Part shown: positions 30,447 to 40,089 of the stretch, in pieces
Position numbering within the stretch: position 1 is the first letter of the stretch
Layout of the letters: each line of letters opens with the position of its first letter
NCBI GenBank assembly: GCA_016841605.1
Contig: JAENYV010000009.1
Span: 111,497-175,496, forward strand
Length of the DNA: 64,000 nucleotides
Direction: 5' to 3'
Origin: Dethiobacter alkaliphilus
Lineage (GTDB): Bacteria; Bacillota; Dethiobacteria; DTU022; UBA8154
Made by a program: the position numbers and the translations under genes
The notes under the pieces: generated by a model
What the model was told of the DNA's origin: nothing
What the model saw: only the letters and a program-made list of their open reading frames with translations
Databases searched by the model: none

Positions 30447-30447
<1 letters not shown>

Positions 30448-30728
30448 TAAGCCAATGGATAGACACTGACTTGTTTTTTCGTTTTTCCCATACGCTCAAA
30501 AGCAACAGTACCTGCAGTAAGAGCAAAGAGAGTATCGTCTTTCCCCCGGCCGACATTAAGCCCCGGGTGTACCTTGGTACCGCGCTGGCGGACAATAATA
30601 CTTCCGGAAGAAACAAGTTCTCCTCCGTACTTTTTAACACCCAGTTTTTTGGGGTTACTGTCCCGACCGTTTCTGGAACTTCCGACTCCTTTTTTATGAG
30701 CGAATAATTGCAAATCAAATTTACGCAT
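30447..30728 (-). CDS. rpmA: 50S ribosomal protein L27
   Basis: [37 protein letters not shown], including the N-terminal Prp cleavage-type leader. Confidence 0.97.
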
Positions 30729-30774
30729 TTTTGTTAGGCCTTTCCCGATAAGAAAAACAGGCCTGCACCTCCTT

Positions 30775-31149
30775 TCACATTATTTTATCATCTTGAGTAT
30801 CGTTTCCTGAACTGTTAAGTGCTTCTGCTTCCTGTAACGAAATATACTTGGGATAAGACCCGGCTATTTCCCTCAAACCCACCAGCATTGTCTCGAAAAG
30901 AAGAAAAAAACCTTCTTTCTTCGCCGGGTCAAGCTGCGCAGGCCGAGAAACGCGAAAAAAACCCTTTTTTATCTTTAGCGGAGGGTCAAGACCCAGTAAA
31001 TCCTCCATGGCATAAACGATTGTCTGCGCAAGGACTGAAACCGCCGCACAGACGATATCAGCCCCCCGTGGAGCAAAAAGCGCATGGCCCCGTATCTCCA
31101 CTGAAACAGGATTGTTATTCCCGTCCCGCTTAACCTTCACGCGAATCAT
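30775..31149 (-). CDS. prp: Ribosomal-processing cysteine protease Prp
   Basis: [23 protein letters not shown] (HxxxxxxxxDxxCAAxS); between rplU and rpmA. Confidence 0.94.
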   Translation of the reverse strand: MIRVKVKRDGNNNPVSVEIRGHALFAPRGADIVCAAVSVLAQTIVYAMEDLLGLDPPLKIKKGFFRVSRPAQLDPAKKEGFFLLFETMLVGLREIAGSYPKYISLQEAEALNSSGNDTQDDKIM

Positions 31150-31469
31150 TAGACTTTTTCGGGTTCGATTTTATCAATCTTGACAAGAGTATAAGGCTGC
31201 CGGTGCCCCTGCTTCCTGCGATAATTCTTTTTGGGCTTATATTTAAAAACAATAATTTTTTTCGCCTTACCGTGGGAGAGCACCCTAGCCGAAATCCTGG
31301 CCCCTTCCAGGTAGGGAGTACCTACACTTAAATCATCTTCGTTTTGAATAACCAGCACTTTTTCAAAGACTACTTCGGAACCCACGTCTTCAGGCAACTT
31401 TTCCACCATACAGTTGTCGCCTTCGGAAACCTTGAACTGTTTTCCCCCAGTTTCAAAAATAGCGTACAT
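31149..31469 (-). CDS. rplU: 50S ribosomal protein L21
   Basis: [18 protein letters not shown] start at 31469; C-term [25 protein letters not shown]. Confidence 0.96.
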   Translation of the reverse strand: MYAIFETGGKQFKVSEGDNCMVEKLPEDVGSEVVFEKVLVIQNEDDLSVGTPYLEGARISARVLSHGKAKKIIVFKYKPKKNYRRKQGHRQPYTLVKIDKIEPEKV

Positions 31470-31600
31470 CCTCTTCTTCGCCTCTTTTGCATAGACTCGC
31501 CGGACAAGGGCACCTTCACATTTTTTTAATAACATTTTAGCATTTAACACTCGAAGGATTTGCGAGACCCTGCCCATGCGGTTAAAGACACTTAAACATT
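31470..31600 (-). promoter_or_regulatory. Possible ribosomal protein L21 leader
   Basis: About 130-nt leader upstream of rplU with CTCGCAAATCCTTCGAG hairpin and GGTGCCCTTGTCCGGCGAG; position matches the Firmicute L21 leader class. Confidence 0.4.
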
Positions 31601-31674
31601 TTAGCACAGGAGAAAATCGTTGTCAACTAAAATGAACTTTCAATAATTTACAATTTACCATCGAACTATGATTA

Positions 31675-33354
31675 TTAAAACAATTTTTCGATACCTGAAC
31701 TATCAATATCAAATATAAGGTTGAAAGGGGGAAGTGGTTCAATCCGCATAAAATCGGGTAGAGCATCTTTTTCCATTATTCCTGTCGCTTTATTGAATTC
31801 TCTTTCCAGTTTAATAACTCTTATCCCTGTTAACTCGATATCTTGTACTGAGTAATTTGTCTTTTGGACTTGATTTATCATGTTTACCAGCAAATCCCAA
31901 TTATCCATTAAAGCCGCTTGCAGAAAAGTACATACTCCCCATGAATCCATGGTTGCGCGAATTATTTGAACCCGGCGCGAAACTTCAAGCTGGCCTTCCG
32001 GAGAATGATGATCTATCTTAACCGGGAGAGTATAACCCGCGGTATGGTCTGCACCCATTGGACTGCTGGCATATGTTACACCAAATCCCTTGATAGCTCT
32101 GGGATCATAGGCCGGTAAAGCCTGCCCTTTAGCTGCAGGCACTCTGCTCTGTCCGAATACTTTACCCGTGACAACAGCACCATTACCGATGATCCTTCCC
32201 AAAATACTTTTTTCCCCTATTTCCCTCAATATTTTTAAAACGCCCTTTGAATCGCCAAAATTAATAATTCCTTCTTCCATGGCCATACCTATGGTAACGC
32301 CGGTTTCTATTGTATCTAAACCCAACTCATTACATTCACTGTTAAAAGAAGCAATATCATCCAAAGAACTAATTCCTAAATTTGCGCCCATGATCGCAAT
32401 AGTTTCATATTCTAAAGGACTGACAAGAAAGTTACCGTTTTGATCCGGAAACACGTTTGAGCACCTGACAATACATCCCGCCATACAGCTATGCGTTGTT
32501 TTTCCCTTACCGCCTCGTTGAAGGATAAGATCACGTAAAGACTCCCCGGACAGCTTATCCGCATCCTTAAATCTCCCGTTTTTAAAATTATGTGTGGGCA
32601 AACCGCCTAGCTCTTGCACTATACTGACCGCAGATGCCGTTCCATATTCAGGAAAATTTTGTCCGGTAACAGGATTTTTCCGGACAATTTCATGAAAGTG
32701 TTTTCTTGTCTGCTTAAATAAATCCTCATTCGCAATACGAACCTTTCGATTGGAGGGGGGTTTTTGAATTACAATTGCTTTTAATCCTTTACTGCCCATC
32801 ACAGCCCCAAGTCCTCCACGTCCTGCAAACCGGCTTGGTCTTCCTTCTGCGTCGGTAACTGCAATACCTGCTGCAAGCATCCGATATTCTCCGACAGGAC
32901 CGATACAAATCACACTTACTTCTTTACCGTACCTTTCTTTACAGGTAGCGGCAACTTCACTGGTTTTTAAGCCCTGAAGTTCTTGGGACTGAATTAACCG
33001 AATACCTTCGCCAATTAATAATGTAGACAGAAAACTTGATTTTCCTTCAATAATAATACCGCTTATACCCCATTTTGCCAAATAACCCGCCGCCATTCCG
33101 CCGGCATTTGATTCTTTTATGCCTTCAGTTAAAGGACTCTTACCCCCGATCGATAATCGTCCGCAGCTGGAAACACCTGTTCCTGCCAACGGGCCGTTTG
33201 TAATGATTAACTTATTTTCCTTCTCTAAAGGATGGCATTGAGGATTTATTTCTTCAGTTAATACTTTAACAATAAGTTCTCTCCCCCAGCATTGAGGATA
33301 TGCATTATCTTTTTTAATCTCTCCGTTGGATAAATTAACGCGTATTATCGGCAT
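31675..33354 (-). CDS. Aldehyde:ferredoxin oxidoreductase (AOR) family tungstoenzyme
   Basis: FAGRGGLGAVMGSKGLKAIVI; THSCMAGCIVRCSN Fe-S motif; DSWGVC C-terminal Cys ligand. Confidence 0.88.
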   Translation of the reverse strand: MPIIRVNLSNGEIKKDNAYPQCWGRELIVKVLTEEINPQCHPLEKENKLIITNGPLAGTGVSSCGRLSIGGKSPLTEGIKESNAGGMAAGYLAKWGISGIIIEGKSSFLSTLLIGEGIRLIQSQELQGLKTSEVAATCKERYGKEVSVICIGPVGEYRMLAAGIAVTDAEGRPSRFAGRGGLGAVMGSKGLKAIVIQKPPSNRKVRIANEDLFKQTRKHFHEIVRKNPVTGQNFPEYGTASAVSIVQELGGLPTHNFKNGRFKDADKLSGESLRDLILQRGGKGKTTHSCMAGCIVRCSNVFPDQNGNFLVSPLEYETIAIMGANLGISSLDDIASFNSECNELGLDTIETGVTIGMAMEEGIINFGDSKGVLKILREIGEKSILGRIIGNGAVVTGKVFGQSRVPAAKGQALPAYDPRAIKGFGVTYASSPMGADHTAGYTLPVKIDHHSPEGQLEVSRRVQIIRATMDSWGVCTFLQAALMDNWDLLVNMINQVQKTNYSVQDIELTGIRVIKLEREFNKATGIMEKDALPDFMRIEPLPPFNLIFDIDSSGIEKLF

Positions 33355-33385
33355 TTTAGGATCATTCCTCCTCAGATCTTGACTA

Positions 33386-34687
33386 TTACCTCATCAAATT
33401 AGGAAGAAACGTGGCAATCTGCGGAAAGACCATAATAAGGATCGTGGAAATAATCAGGGTAATCCAGAAAGGGATAAGACCCTTGAAGACCGACTCGACA
33501 CGAACATTGGTCACGGAAGAAGTAACCAGGGCTCCAACGCCGACCGGCGGTGTCAAAAAACCGTTAAGAAGCATCAAGATAGTCATGATACCGTACCAGA
33601 TGCCATCATAACCCATTTTGATAATCAGGGGGTAGAATAAAGGTGTAAAAAGAATAAGAACGGCAAAACCTTCCATAAAAAAGCCGCAGATAAAATATAA
33701 CATAAATATTACCAATAAGAGTAAAAATGGAGGTAAATTAAAAGCAAGCAATGTATCCGTTATCTGAAAAGGAATCTTCGTAATGGAAAGAAACTGACCG
33801 AATATTTTTCCACCGATGATAAGAAACATAATCATAATCACGATAGAAGTAGCTTCACTAACGGAACCAATCACACCATTCCATTTCAATCGCTTTGTTA
33901 CGACAGAAAAAAAGAGAGCCAAAAAAGCCCCTACTGCTCCTCCTTCGCTTGGAGTAAAAACCCCAAGGTAAATTCCACCCATGGAGATAACAAAAATTAA
34001 AGGTACCGGCCAAATGTATTTCATTGACTCCATTTTTTCAAAAAAAGATGTCTTAGCCTGACTGGTAGGTGCCAGAGAAGGGTTATACTTAACCTGCAAC
34101 CACGCAGTTATTGCCAACATTATTGCTGTGAGAATACCGGGTATAATTCCCCCAATTAACAGTTTCCCAATTGATTCCTCGGTCAAAATACCATAAATCA
34201 CCAAAGTACCGCTTGGAGGAATCAGAATCCCCAACGTGCCTCCGGCTGCGGCGCACGCCGTTGAAAAACTATCTTTATACTTATGGGCAATCATTTCGGG
34301 TACTGCCACTTTCGCAATTGTCGCTGTTGTGGCGACTACGGAACCGGAAACCGCGGAAAAAGCTGCACATGTAATTACCGTGGCTATTCCCAACCCCCCC
34401 CGTAACGATCCAATCCAGGAATTAAAAGCCCTGAACAACTCCTTACCCAAGCCGCCGCTTCCCAAAAACATACCCATTAAAAGGAACATGGGAATGACGG
34501 CATTTGAATAAGAAGCAGTGGCAGTATAAAGATCAGCTCCTAACTTGGACAAAGCTGCGCCTGGACCGAGAATAATGCCGTAACCCACTATCCCTGTCAG
34601 AAGCATGGAGAAAGCTATGGGAAAACGTAAAAACATGAGAATGAAAAGGATAACAATAAAAAGTAGGCCGATTTGTTCTGAACTCAT
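33386..34687 (-). CDS. dctM: TRAP transporter large permease (DctM)
   Basis: Multi-TM; GTLGILIPPSGTLVIYGILTEESIGKLLIGGIIPGI. Confidence 0.93.
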   Translation of the reverse strand: MSSEQIGLLFIVILFILMFLRFPIAFSMLLTGIVGYGIILGPGAALSKLGADLYTATASYSNAVIPMFLLMGMFLGSGGLGKELFRAFNSWIGSLRGGLGIATVITCAAFSAVSGSVVATTATIAKVAVPEMIAHKYKDSFSTACAAAGGTLGILIPPSGTLVIYGILTEESIGKLLIGGIIPGILTAIMLAITAWLQVKYNPSLAPTSQAKTSFFEKMESMKYIWPVPLIFVISMGGIYLGVFTPSEGGAVGAFLALFFSVVTKRLKWNGVIGSVSEATSIVIMIMFLIIGGKIFGQFLSITKIPFQITDTLLAFNLPPFLLLLVIFMLYFICGFFMEGFAVLILFTPLFYPLIIKMGYDGIWYGIMTILMLLNGFLTPPVGVGALVTSSVTNVRVESVFKGLIPFWITLIISTILIMVFPQIATFLPNLMR

Positions 34688-35184
34688 AATTTGTATCCCT
34701 CTCTTGTCAATAATTTGGCTGCTGTTTTTATTAAATCCCCTAGTAATATAACGGTAAACAACAGAACACCAAAGGCAGATATGATAACCCAGGGATAAAT
34801 TGGTATTCTCAAAACACCTGTTTCCAAATTAACAGTATACATACGGTTGGCATAAATAAGCATCTGCCAAAATGCCACAGAGAACATGGAAAAACTTAAA
34901 AAATAACCAATGGTATCAAAAAAATTCTGCCACCATATTGGAAGCTTAACCATAAAAAAATCGATACCGATATGACTTTTTGTTATCTGGCTATTACCTA
35001 AAGCTGCAAAAACTACCAGAGCCAAAGAAATTTCTACTATTTCATAAACTCCCATAATCGGCCTGCCGAAAAAACGCCCCAAAACATCTGCCGTCGTGAG
35101 AAACATAGCAAAGAGAAGTGTAAATATGCTTATATAAACAAAAATACGGTTAATACTCTCAAATGTTTTCTTTATGAATAACAT
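34684..35184 (-). CDS. dctQ: TRAP transporter small permease (DctQ)
   Basis: Four-TM DctQ-like; overlaps dctM. Confidence 0.88.
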   Translation of the reverse strand: MLFIKKTFESINRIFVYISIFTLLFAMFLTTADVLGRFFGRPIMGVYEIVEISLALVVFAALGNSQITKSHIGIDFFMVKLPIWWQNFFDTIGYFLSFSMFSVAFWQMLIYANRMYTVNLETGVLRIPIYPWVIISAFGVLLFTVILLGDLIKTAAKLLTREGYKL

Positions 35185-35224
35185 TTTAAATTACCTCTCT
35201 ATTATAAAGAAGTTTGATAAAATA

Positions 35225-35294
35225 TTCCTCCCGGCACATAATTGCTTAACTTCTAAAAGGAGGTGATAGTATTAAATTTTTGCACCGGGAGGAA
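35225..35294 (-). promoter_or_regulatory. Intercistronic inverted repeat between dctP and dctQ
   Basis: ttcctcccgg (35225-35234) / ccgggaggaa (35285-35294), perfect 10-bp arms. Confidence 0.65.
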
Positions 35295-35362
35295 CATACC
35301 AATAGCAACGGCTTCTTTACTTATTTTTTATTTTACATGTTTTCGAGTGAAAACCTTTTAAA

Positions 35363-36451
35363 CTACCTATATTGTTCCGCAAGAGAAAGTGTTTTCTCAT
35401 AGATATCCCTTGCCGGATAACCTTTCCCTTCCATCTCCTCTATCCACTCTTCAACAAGTGGCTGCAGAATCTCCTTGGCTTCTTCCAATTGTTCCGGAGT
35501 AAAATGATTAATTTCAATACCTTCTTCTTCCGCTAATTCATATCCTCTGATTCCGGCATTATCATATGATTCGCCGTGGATTAAGCCGTAGTTACCGGCA
35601 ATCTCTTCAATTATGCTTTGATCTTCCGGTGATATTTTATTCCATGAATCTTTATTCATTGCTACAACTTGCGGGGCTGTATAAATATCAACCATGGTCA
35701 TATTTGTTACTACCTCGGATAAACGATAGGATTCCAGCGATGATGCAGTAGTGACTGCACCGTTGATTATCCCTCTATCCATCGAATCATAGACGTCTGT
35801 GATGGGCATGGAAACCGGAATTCCCCCTAAAGCTTCAATTACTTTATTTTGCATCGGACCGGGTGACCTCAATTTTAACCCTTTAATATCATCCAATGTT
35901 TTGATAGAAGTTGTTGTTAAAAATTGCCCTGGCTCAAGGCTTCCAAACCAGAGAATTTTGACATCATCAAATTGTTTTGCAAATTCAGGTTCAGTCTTAA
36001 AAAGTTCAGTTAACGCTTGAATAGCGTTCCTTGAAGAACTGAACATAAATGGAAGGTCGGCCACGTCAGCTAGAGGAAACCTGCCGGGAGTATAACCCAG
36101 AACGCAATGGGCAAGATCCACAACACCTGTCGCGGTTGCATCATAATTCTCGTTGGCAGGAGTTAAAGTTGCTCCGGGGTGAATATAAATCTTTACTCTT
36201 CCTTCCGTTTTTTCTTCTACTTCTTTAACAAAAGGATCATATACCTCGACATGTAAATGGTGTAAATTTGATGTAAAATGTGAGAAATGGAGTTCAACCG
36301 GTTCTACAGTATTGGAAGTCTCTCCCGTTTCCTCACCTGAAGCCGGCGCTGCCGTCTCAGGTGCTCCGCATCCTCCCGCTAATACCAGTAAAAGAAATAT
36401 GACAATTAACGTAGACAGAACACCGATTTTTTTTCTTATCCTCATCTTCAT
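35363..36451 (-). CDS. dctP: TRAP transporter substrate-binding lipoprotein (DctP)
   Basis: Lipobox LVLAGGCGAP; LKLRSPGPMQNKVIEALGGIPVSMPITDVYDSMDRGIINGAV. Confidence 0.93.
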   Translation of the reverse strand: MKMRIRKKIGVLSTLIVIFLLLVLAGGCGAPETAAPASGEETGETSNTVEPVELHFSHFTSNLHHLHVEVYDPFVKEVEEKTEGRVKIYIHPGATLTPANENYDATATGVVDLAHCVLGYTPGRFPLADVADLPFMFSSSRNAIQALTELFKTEPEFAKQFDDVKILWFGSLEPGQFLTTTSIKTLDDIKGLKLRSPGPMQNKVIEALGGIPVSMPITDVYDSMDRGIINGAVTTASSLESYRLSEVVTNMTMVDIYTAPQVVAMNKDSWNKISPEDQSIIEEIAGNYGLIHGESYDNAGIRGYELAEEEGIEINHFTPEQLEEAKEILQPLVEEWIEEMEGKGYPARDIYEKTLSLAEQYR

Positions 36452-36749
36452 TTCCTCCTATTGTTAATTTTTTTAATCTTTGTCAGTTACATACATAATA
36501 AATCATCTTACTAAAGACTTTTTAAATAGACGGCTTACCCCCTTTTTGAACTGTAAAATCAATACTAATTCCTACTAAAATTGTAATAACGATACACCCC
36601 TTCCTTTCTTTTAATTTTTATTTCATACTGCCATAATGCTCCATAAACGATTAAATACTTTCTTTTTAAAATTTTTATTGTTATACTAAATACAAGCTCT
36701 CCACCTGAAATGCTGATCTTAACTTTCCACCATTAAGGGAGACTTTTTA

Positions 36750-37397
36750 ATGGAAACTTTTAATTTTGAAAAATATGGAAGAAATGTTATATTTCCCAAA
36801 AAATCAATTATATTCATTCAAAAGGATTCTGCTCAACGGATCTTTTTTTTAAAAAAAGGACTTATAAAGTTATTATTTTTTAATAATTTCACCGAAGACG
36901 GAGAAAAAACTTGTTTTTTTATTCATCCGGGTATGTTTGTAGGAGAATCTGCCGTATTACTCGGTAAACCTTACGGTATCACAGCTTACGCGGTCACAGA
37001 GTGTGAAGTTATTATCTTTGATAACAATACCACATTTAAACTGATGGAAACTCATCCAAATTTTGGTTTAGAGCTAATCTCTTCTATGTCCAAAGTAATA
37101 TGGTATTATGGGTACCACTTAATCGGCGATTCTCTTCCCAGTAGCCTCTATAAAGTTGCTTACGCACTATTAAATTTGTCATATCAAATTAAACCTGGTC
37201 TGGTGAAAAATATCCGCCTGGAATTAAGCCATGAAGACCTGGCATCCTTTACATCTTTAACAAGAGTGACCGTAACAAAATGCCTTAACGAGCTGGGAAA
37301 AGAAAAACTGCTTAAAAAGGGAAGAAATTACATTATTATTAATAATAAAAATGATCTGAAAAATTGGCTTTCAAGCAAGAAAGAATCTTATTCTTAA
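36750..37397 (+). CDS. Crp/Fnr family transcriptional regulator
   Basis: cNMP-like domain plus LSHEDLASFTSLTRVTVTKCLNELGKEKLL HTH. Confidence 0.88.
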   Translation: METFNFEKYGRNVIFPKKSIIFIQKDSAQRIFFLKKGLIKLLFFNNFTEDGEKTCFFIHPGMFVGESAVLLGKPYGITAYAVTECEVIIFDNNTTFKLMETHPNFGLELISSMSKVIWYYGYHLIGDSLPSSLYKVAYALLNLSYQIKPGLVKNIRLELSHEDLASFTSLTRVTVTKCLNELGKEKLLKKGRNYIIINNKNDLKNWLSSKKESYS

Positions 37398-37427
37398 GGA
37401 ATATTTTAAAATTTATCTACGCTTGAT

Positions 37428-38618
37428 TCAGGCAAGAGCTAAGGTATCCAGCGCAATCATTAGCTCCTCATTTGTCGGAATTACCAGAACTTTAACTTTA
37501 GAAGAAGCTGCGCTGATGAACTGTTCCTTATCCAGAGCTTCATTGTTCATCTTCTCATCCAGCTCAATTCCCAGAAACTCTAATTTATTACAAATCATGG
37601 CCCGAATTAAGGGAGAATTCTCACCGATCCCCGCTGTGAAAACTAAGGTATTGAGGCCTCCCATTGCGGCGGCATAGGCACCGATATACTTTTTAACCTG
37701 ATACGTAAACATCTCCATAGCCAGTCTGCAGCGTTTATTTCCCCGTTCCGCATTATCAATAATCTGCCGCATGTCGTTACTGACTCCCGACACTCCAAGA
37801 AGACCGCCTTCCCGGTTCAGCATGCTATCAATATGCTCCGGACTAAGCCCAAGTTGTCTATTCAGATAAAATATTAACCCGGGATCTATATCGCCGGATC
37901 TTGTCCCCATCATTACACCAGGCAGAGGAGTGAATCCGGAACTTGCATCAACCGATTTTCCGCCGCTGACTGCAGATACTGTAATCCCACTACCTAAATG
38001 GCAGACAACCATTTTCAAGTTTTCAACAGGTAGTTTCATCAGCTCAACCGCTCTTTGGCTTACATATTTGCCCGAGGTCCCGTGAAAGCCATATCTCCTA
38101 ATCTTGTTGTTCTCATAATACTCATAAGGTAAAGCATAAAGGTAAGCCTTGGGCGGCATTGTTTGATGAAAGGCCGTATCAAAAACAGCTACATGTGTAA
38201 TATCGGGAAGAATTCTCATGGCTTCGCGAATTCCCATTAAATTCACAGGATTGTGCAGAGGCGCCAAGGGAGCATATTCTTCTATTTTTTGTATAACCTC
38301 TTCAGTAATAATTGTCGACTGGAAAAATTTTTCACCGCCATGGACTGCCCGATGACCAACCGCGGTTATTTCAGATAGGTCTTTCATCACACCATGCTTC
38401 TTATCAAGTAAAGATTGCAGGATAAGTTCAAACCCATCCCGGTAGGAGAGAATCGGCAACTCTCTCTGCAACGTTGCTTGACCGGTTTCTTGCCGAAGAG
38501 AGGAATCGTCCTGTCCGATCTTTTGCACAATTCCTTTGGCCATGACCTGCTTCATCTTCGCATCAAAAAGTTGGTATTTGATTGATGAACTGCCGCAATT
38601 AATTACCAGTATTTTCAT
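37428..38618 (-). CDS. ackA: Acetate kinase
   Basis: MKILVINCGSSSIKYQLF; AVFDTAFHQTMP; TRSGDIDPG. Confidence 0.95.
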   Translation of the reverse strand: MKILVINCGSSSIKYQLFDAKMKQVMAKGIVQKIGQDDSSLRQETGQATLQRELPILSYRDGFELILQSLLDKKHGVMKDLSEITAVGHRAVHGGEKFFQSTIITEEVIQKIEEYAPLAPLHNPVNLMGIREAMRILPDITHVAVFDTAFHQTMPPKAYLYALPYEYYENNKIRRYGFHGTSGKYVSQRAVELMKLPVENLKMVVCHLGSGITVSAVSGGKSVDASSGFTPLPGVMMGTRSGDIDPGLIFYLNRQLGLSPEHIDSMLNREGGLLGVSGVSNDMRQIIDNAERGNKRCRLAMEMFTYQVKKYIGAYAAAMGGLNTLVFTAGIGENSPLIRAMICNKLEFLGIELDEKMNNEALDKEQFISAASSKVKVLVIPTNEELMIALDTLALA

Positions 38619-39627
38619 TTATCTGCACCCCGGCAACTAGCAAAATAGTAGCTCCAACAATATCGTCAATCGTTGCTCCTCTGGAAAGATCACTTACATG
38701 CCCGGCAAAACCCTGCATGAAGGGACCGTAAGCTGCTGCTTTGGCCAGTCTTTGAACAAGCTTATAGCTGATATTCCCTGAATTTAAATCGGGGAAAATA
38801 AGGATATTGGCTCTTCCCGCCACGGAACTGGTACCTTTAATTTTTCTTTTCGCGACTTCCGGGACAATGGCTGCATCGGCCTGAATTTCCCCATCCACGC
38901 ACAAATCCGGTTCCCGTTCCTTCACGATGCGGACGGCCTCAATGACTTTGTCCGCATGACAGTGCACTGCGCTGCCCTTTGTGGAAAAGGAAAGCATGGC
39001 CACCTTCGGCTCCCAGCCAAACAGTTTCTTTGCACTTCTTGCACTCGCAACGGCAATATCAGCCAGTTGCTCTGCTGTTGGATTGGGATTTATGGCAGTA
39101 TCTGCGAAGATGAGAAAATTTCCCTCTTCTCCCGCGTAACCCGGTATCTCCATCAGCGAAAAACTTGAAGGCGTTGAAATTCCGTTTTGCATACCGATGA
39201 TAAGCTCACTTGCCAAAACCACTTCTTCAGTTTCAGTGGCAATTCCGGCAACCATGGCCTCAGCATCACCTGCCTTCACCATCATTGCTCCAAAATAAGG
39301 AGGCCTGCATATAATCAGGCGAGCGGCTCCCTGGGGGAAATCCCTTTCCCGGCAGTACTCATCAATATATAAGCCCAACTTTGCGGAGGAAGAGGGATCA
39401 ATGATCTCGATCCCGCTAAGATCCTGACTCATTTGCTGTGCCGAATTATTTATTGTCTTTTCTTTTCCAAGCAGAATGGGACGAGCTATTTCATCTTGAA
39501 CAATACGTACCGCTGCTTTGATGATCTGTTCATCTTCTCCCTCGGGAAAAACAACCCTGGTTGCAAAAGATTTTATTTTTCTTTTCAACTCAAGCATGAT
39601 ATCCATCTGAACTAAACTCCTTATCAT
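38599..39627 (-). CDS. pta: Phosphate acetyltransferase (PTA/PTB family)
   Basis: RVVFPEGEDEQIIKAAVRI; AMVAGIATETEEV; LIFPDLNSGNISYKLVQRLA. Confidence 0.9.
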   Translation of the reverse strand: MIRSLVQMDIMLELKRKIKSFATRVVFPEGEDEQIIKAAVRIVQDEIARPILLGKEKTINNSAQQMSQDLSGIEIIDPSSSAKLGLYIDEYCRERDFPQGAARLIICRPPYFGAMMVKAGDAEAMVAGIATETEEVVLASELIIGMQNGISTPSSFSLMEIPGYAGEEGNFLIFADTAINPNPTAEQLADIAVASARSAKKLFGWEPKVAMLSFSTKGSAVHCHADKVIEAVRIVKEREPDLCVDGEIQADAAIVPEVAKRKIKGTSSVAGRANILIFPDLNSGNISYKLVQRLAKAAAYGPFMQGFAGHVSDLSRGATIDDIVGATILLVAGVQINENTGN

Positions 39628-39647
39628 TCTTTCGATTTACTGTCGAT

Positions 39648-40028
39648 TTATTCCGCAGCCAAAATTGCTGTGCCTACAGCATAATCCGTCTCATAGGAAA
39701 GACTTAATAATACTTTATCTGCACCGCGTTTCCGTGCCAGTTCAGCAAATACACCCGTCAGAACAGGGGCAGGCTCTCCAAATTTCCCTTCTCTTATTTC
39801 TATTTCCGTCAACTTCACTCCGCTTTCCCAGCCAATACTAAAACACTTAAAAATAGCTTCCTTAGCGGCAAATAACATAGCATAATAGGCGATAGCATTC
39901 GGATGTGATTCCGCCCGTTTCTGCTCCCATACCGTATAAACCTCATCCATAAATACCTTGCCTGAATTCTCAAGCGAATTTTTTATTCTGTTAATACTGA
40001 TAATATCTACACCCATTCCCAATACCAT
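39648..40028 (-). CDS. acpS: Holo-ACP synthase (4'-phosphopantetheinyl transferase)
   Basis: GMGVDIISINRI; FAAKEAIFKCFSIG. Confidence 0.92.
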   Translation of the reverse strand: MVLGMGVDIISINRIKNSLENSGKVFMDEVYTVWEQKRAESHPNAIAYYAMLFAAKEAIFKCFSIGWESGVKLTEIEIREGKFGEPAPVLTGVFAELARKRGADKVLLSLSYETDYAVGTAILAAE

Positions 40029-40089
40029 GACTTTATCTGACTCCTCAAATTAAGTATCGTAACTTCTATTTATAAATTATTGCATCTTA

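Noticed and set aside
31149-31607. Long N-terminal extension of L21
   Set aside because: L21 starts MYAIFETGG at 31469; the extension is the leader region
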